This document shows, one piece after another, positions 63,906 to 64,000 of a stretch of 64,000 bases of DNA. The stretch is from NCBI RefSeq assembly GCF_014643835.1, contig NZ_BMKD01000001.1, forward strand, positions 124,001 through 188,000. Direction: 5' to 3'. A program made the position numbers and the translations under genes. Origin of the DNA: Mucilaginibacter rubeus. GTDB lineage: Bacteria; Bacteroidota; Bacteroidia; Sphingobacteriales; Sphingobacteriaceae. How positions within the stretch are numbered: position 1 is the first letter of the stretch; each line of letters begins with the position of its first letter. The notes beneath the pieces were generated by a model. The model was not told where the DNA came from. It made no database searches and saw only the letters and a program-made list of their open reading frames with translations.

Positions 63906-63934
63906 TGATCTTTATTGCTCCGAAAATAAAAACA

Positions 63935-63963
63935 AAAGGCCTTTGCGGAGAGCGAAGGCCTTT
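63935..63963. terminator. Bidirectional hairpin after uxuA
   Basis: AAAGGCCTTTGC (63935-63946) pairs with GCGAAGGCCTTT (63952-63963, one wobble) around a 5-base loop. A and T runs on both sides allow it to stop transcription in both directions, which implies that the next gene may converge from the right. Confidence 0.75.
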
Positions 63964-63971
63964 GTCATTTA

Positions 63972-64000
63972 TTATTGGTTAGGTGCGCTTAGCCCATATT
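63972..64000 (-). CDS. Possible 3' end of a convergent gene, cut by the window edge
   Basis: On the minus strand a frame ending YGLSAPNQ followed by TAA fits after a bidirectional terminator. Only eight codons are visible, so the existence of the gene is a guess from its position and the absence of any other explanation for the right edge. Confidence 0.2.

Noticed and set aside
1-64000. tRNA, rRNA or transposase genes
   Set aside because: I looked for tRNA-like arms, rRNA segments and IS-like frames and saw nothing convincing.

Overview
The window looks like chromosome from a member of the Bacteroidota, most likely Sphingobacteriaceae close to Mucilaginibacter or Pedobacter. The reasons are a DUF4290 gene beside murA, a propeller-type hybrid histidine kinase, a TTTG-N19-TAnnTTTG promoter, A-rich start regions without Shine-Dalgarno sequences, Tat-exported sugar-oxidation enzymes, and GC-rich palindromic repeats between genes. 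The genus is inferred from gene content. I saw no tRNA, rRNA, CRISPR array, phage or transposase gene.

Region 1 (1-5200) is housekeeping: murA (cut by the window edge, with Asp where the fosfomycin-target Cys normally is), DUF4290, an L-Ala-D/L-Glu-type dipeptide epimerase, a GNAT acetyltransferase, a 45-residue basic protein and an M20 dipeptidase.

Region 2 (5319-9160) is the most unusual part. Five closely spaced minus-strand genes encode small exported proteins that share one octapeptide, KRDLGSAD. Four are 47-55 residue proteins that end exactly with it (one as KSDLGSAD). The fifth is a 333-residue protein made of a signal peptide followed by 20 tandem copies. Four of these genes are short and easily missed in annotation. 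Divergently, across a 567-bp AT-rich region, lies a membrane TPR protein with a histidine-kinase phosphoacceptor box but no ATPase domain. The set resembles a family of exported peptide precursors beside a candidate receptor. That function is inferred; the shared peptide and its different codons in each gene are seen directly.

Region 3 (9184-27390) holds ordinary genes: an XRE regulator, a PcrA/UvrD helicase, a single-domain response regulator, an M1 peptidase, a DUF255 thioredoxin-like protein, a SlyD-type isomerase, a TonB-receptor-like outer-membrane protein with a Gly/Arg tail, an acyl-CoA thioesterase, a full-length TPR histidine kinase and a fatty-acid desaturase. Several orphan hypotheticals lie among them.

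Region 4 (27958-45620) is a long plus-strand catabolic island for sugar oxidation through 3-keto intermediates. It has two GMC dehydrogenases with a 3Fe-4S cysteine motif, two gluconate-2-dehydrogenase subunit-3-like partners, a cytochrome c, two Gfo/Idh/MocA oxidoreductases, four TIM-barrel isomerase/epimerase-like proteins, two MFS transporters and a DUF1080 protein. It ends at a strong terminator. A 1396-residue hybrid sensor kinase and a NIPSNAP protein follow.

Region 5 (51208-59982) is a tripartite MacAB-TolC-like export operon (adaptor, outer-membrane factor, ATPase, two permeases). It is preceded by a sigma-54 promoter with GG-N10-GC spacing and followed by its probable regulators, an NtrC-type activator and a sensor kinase. 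Region 6 (60263-63963) has an exported GH36-like glycosidase and mannonate dehydratase uxuA. The uxuA upstream region carries five copies of GTGTTCAA in both orientations, a likely operator array.
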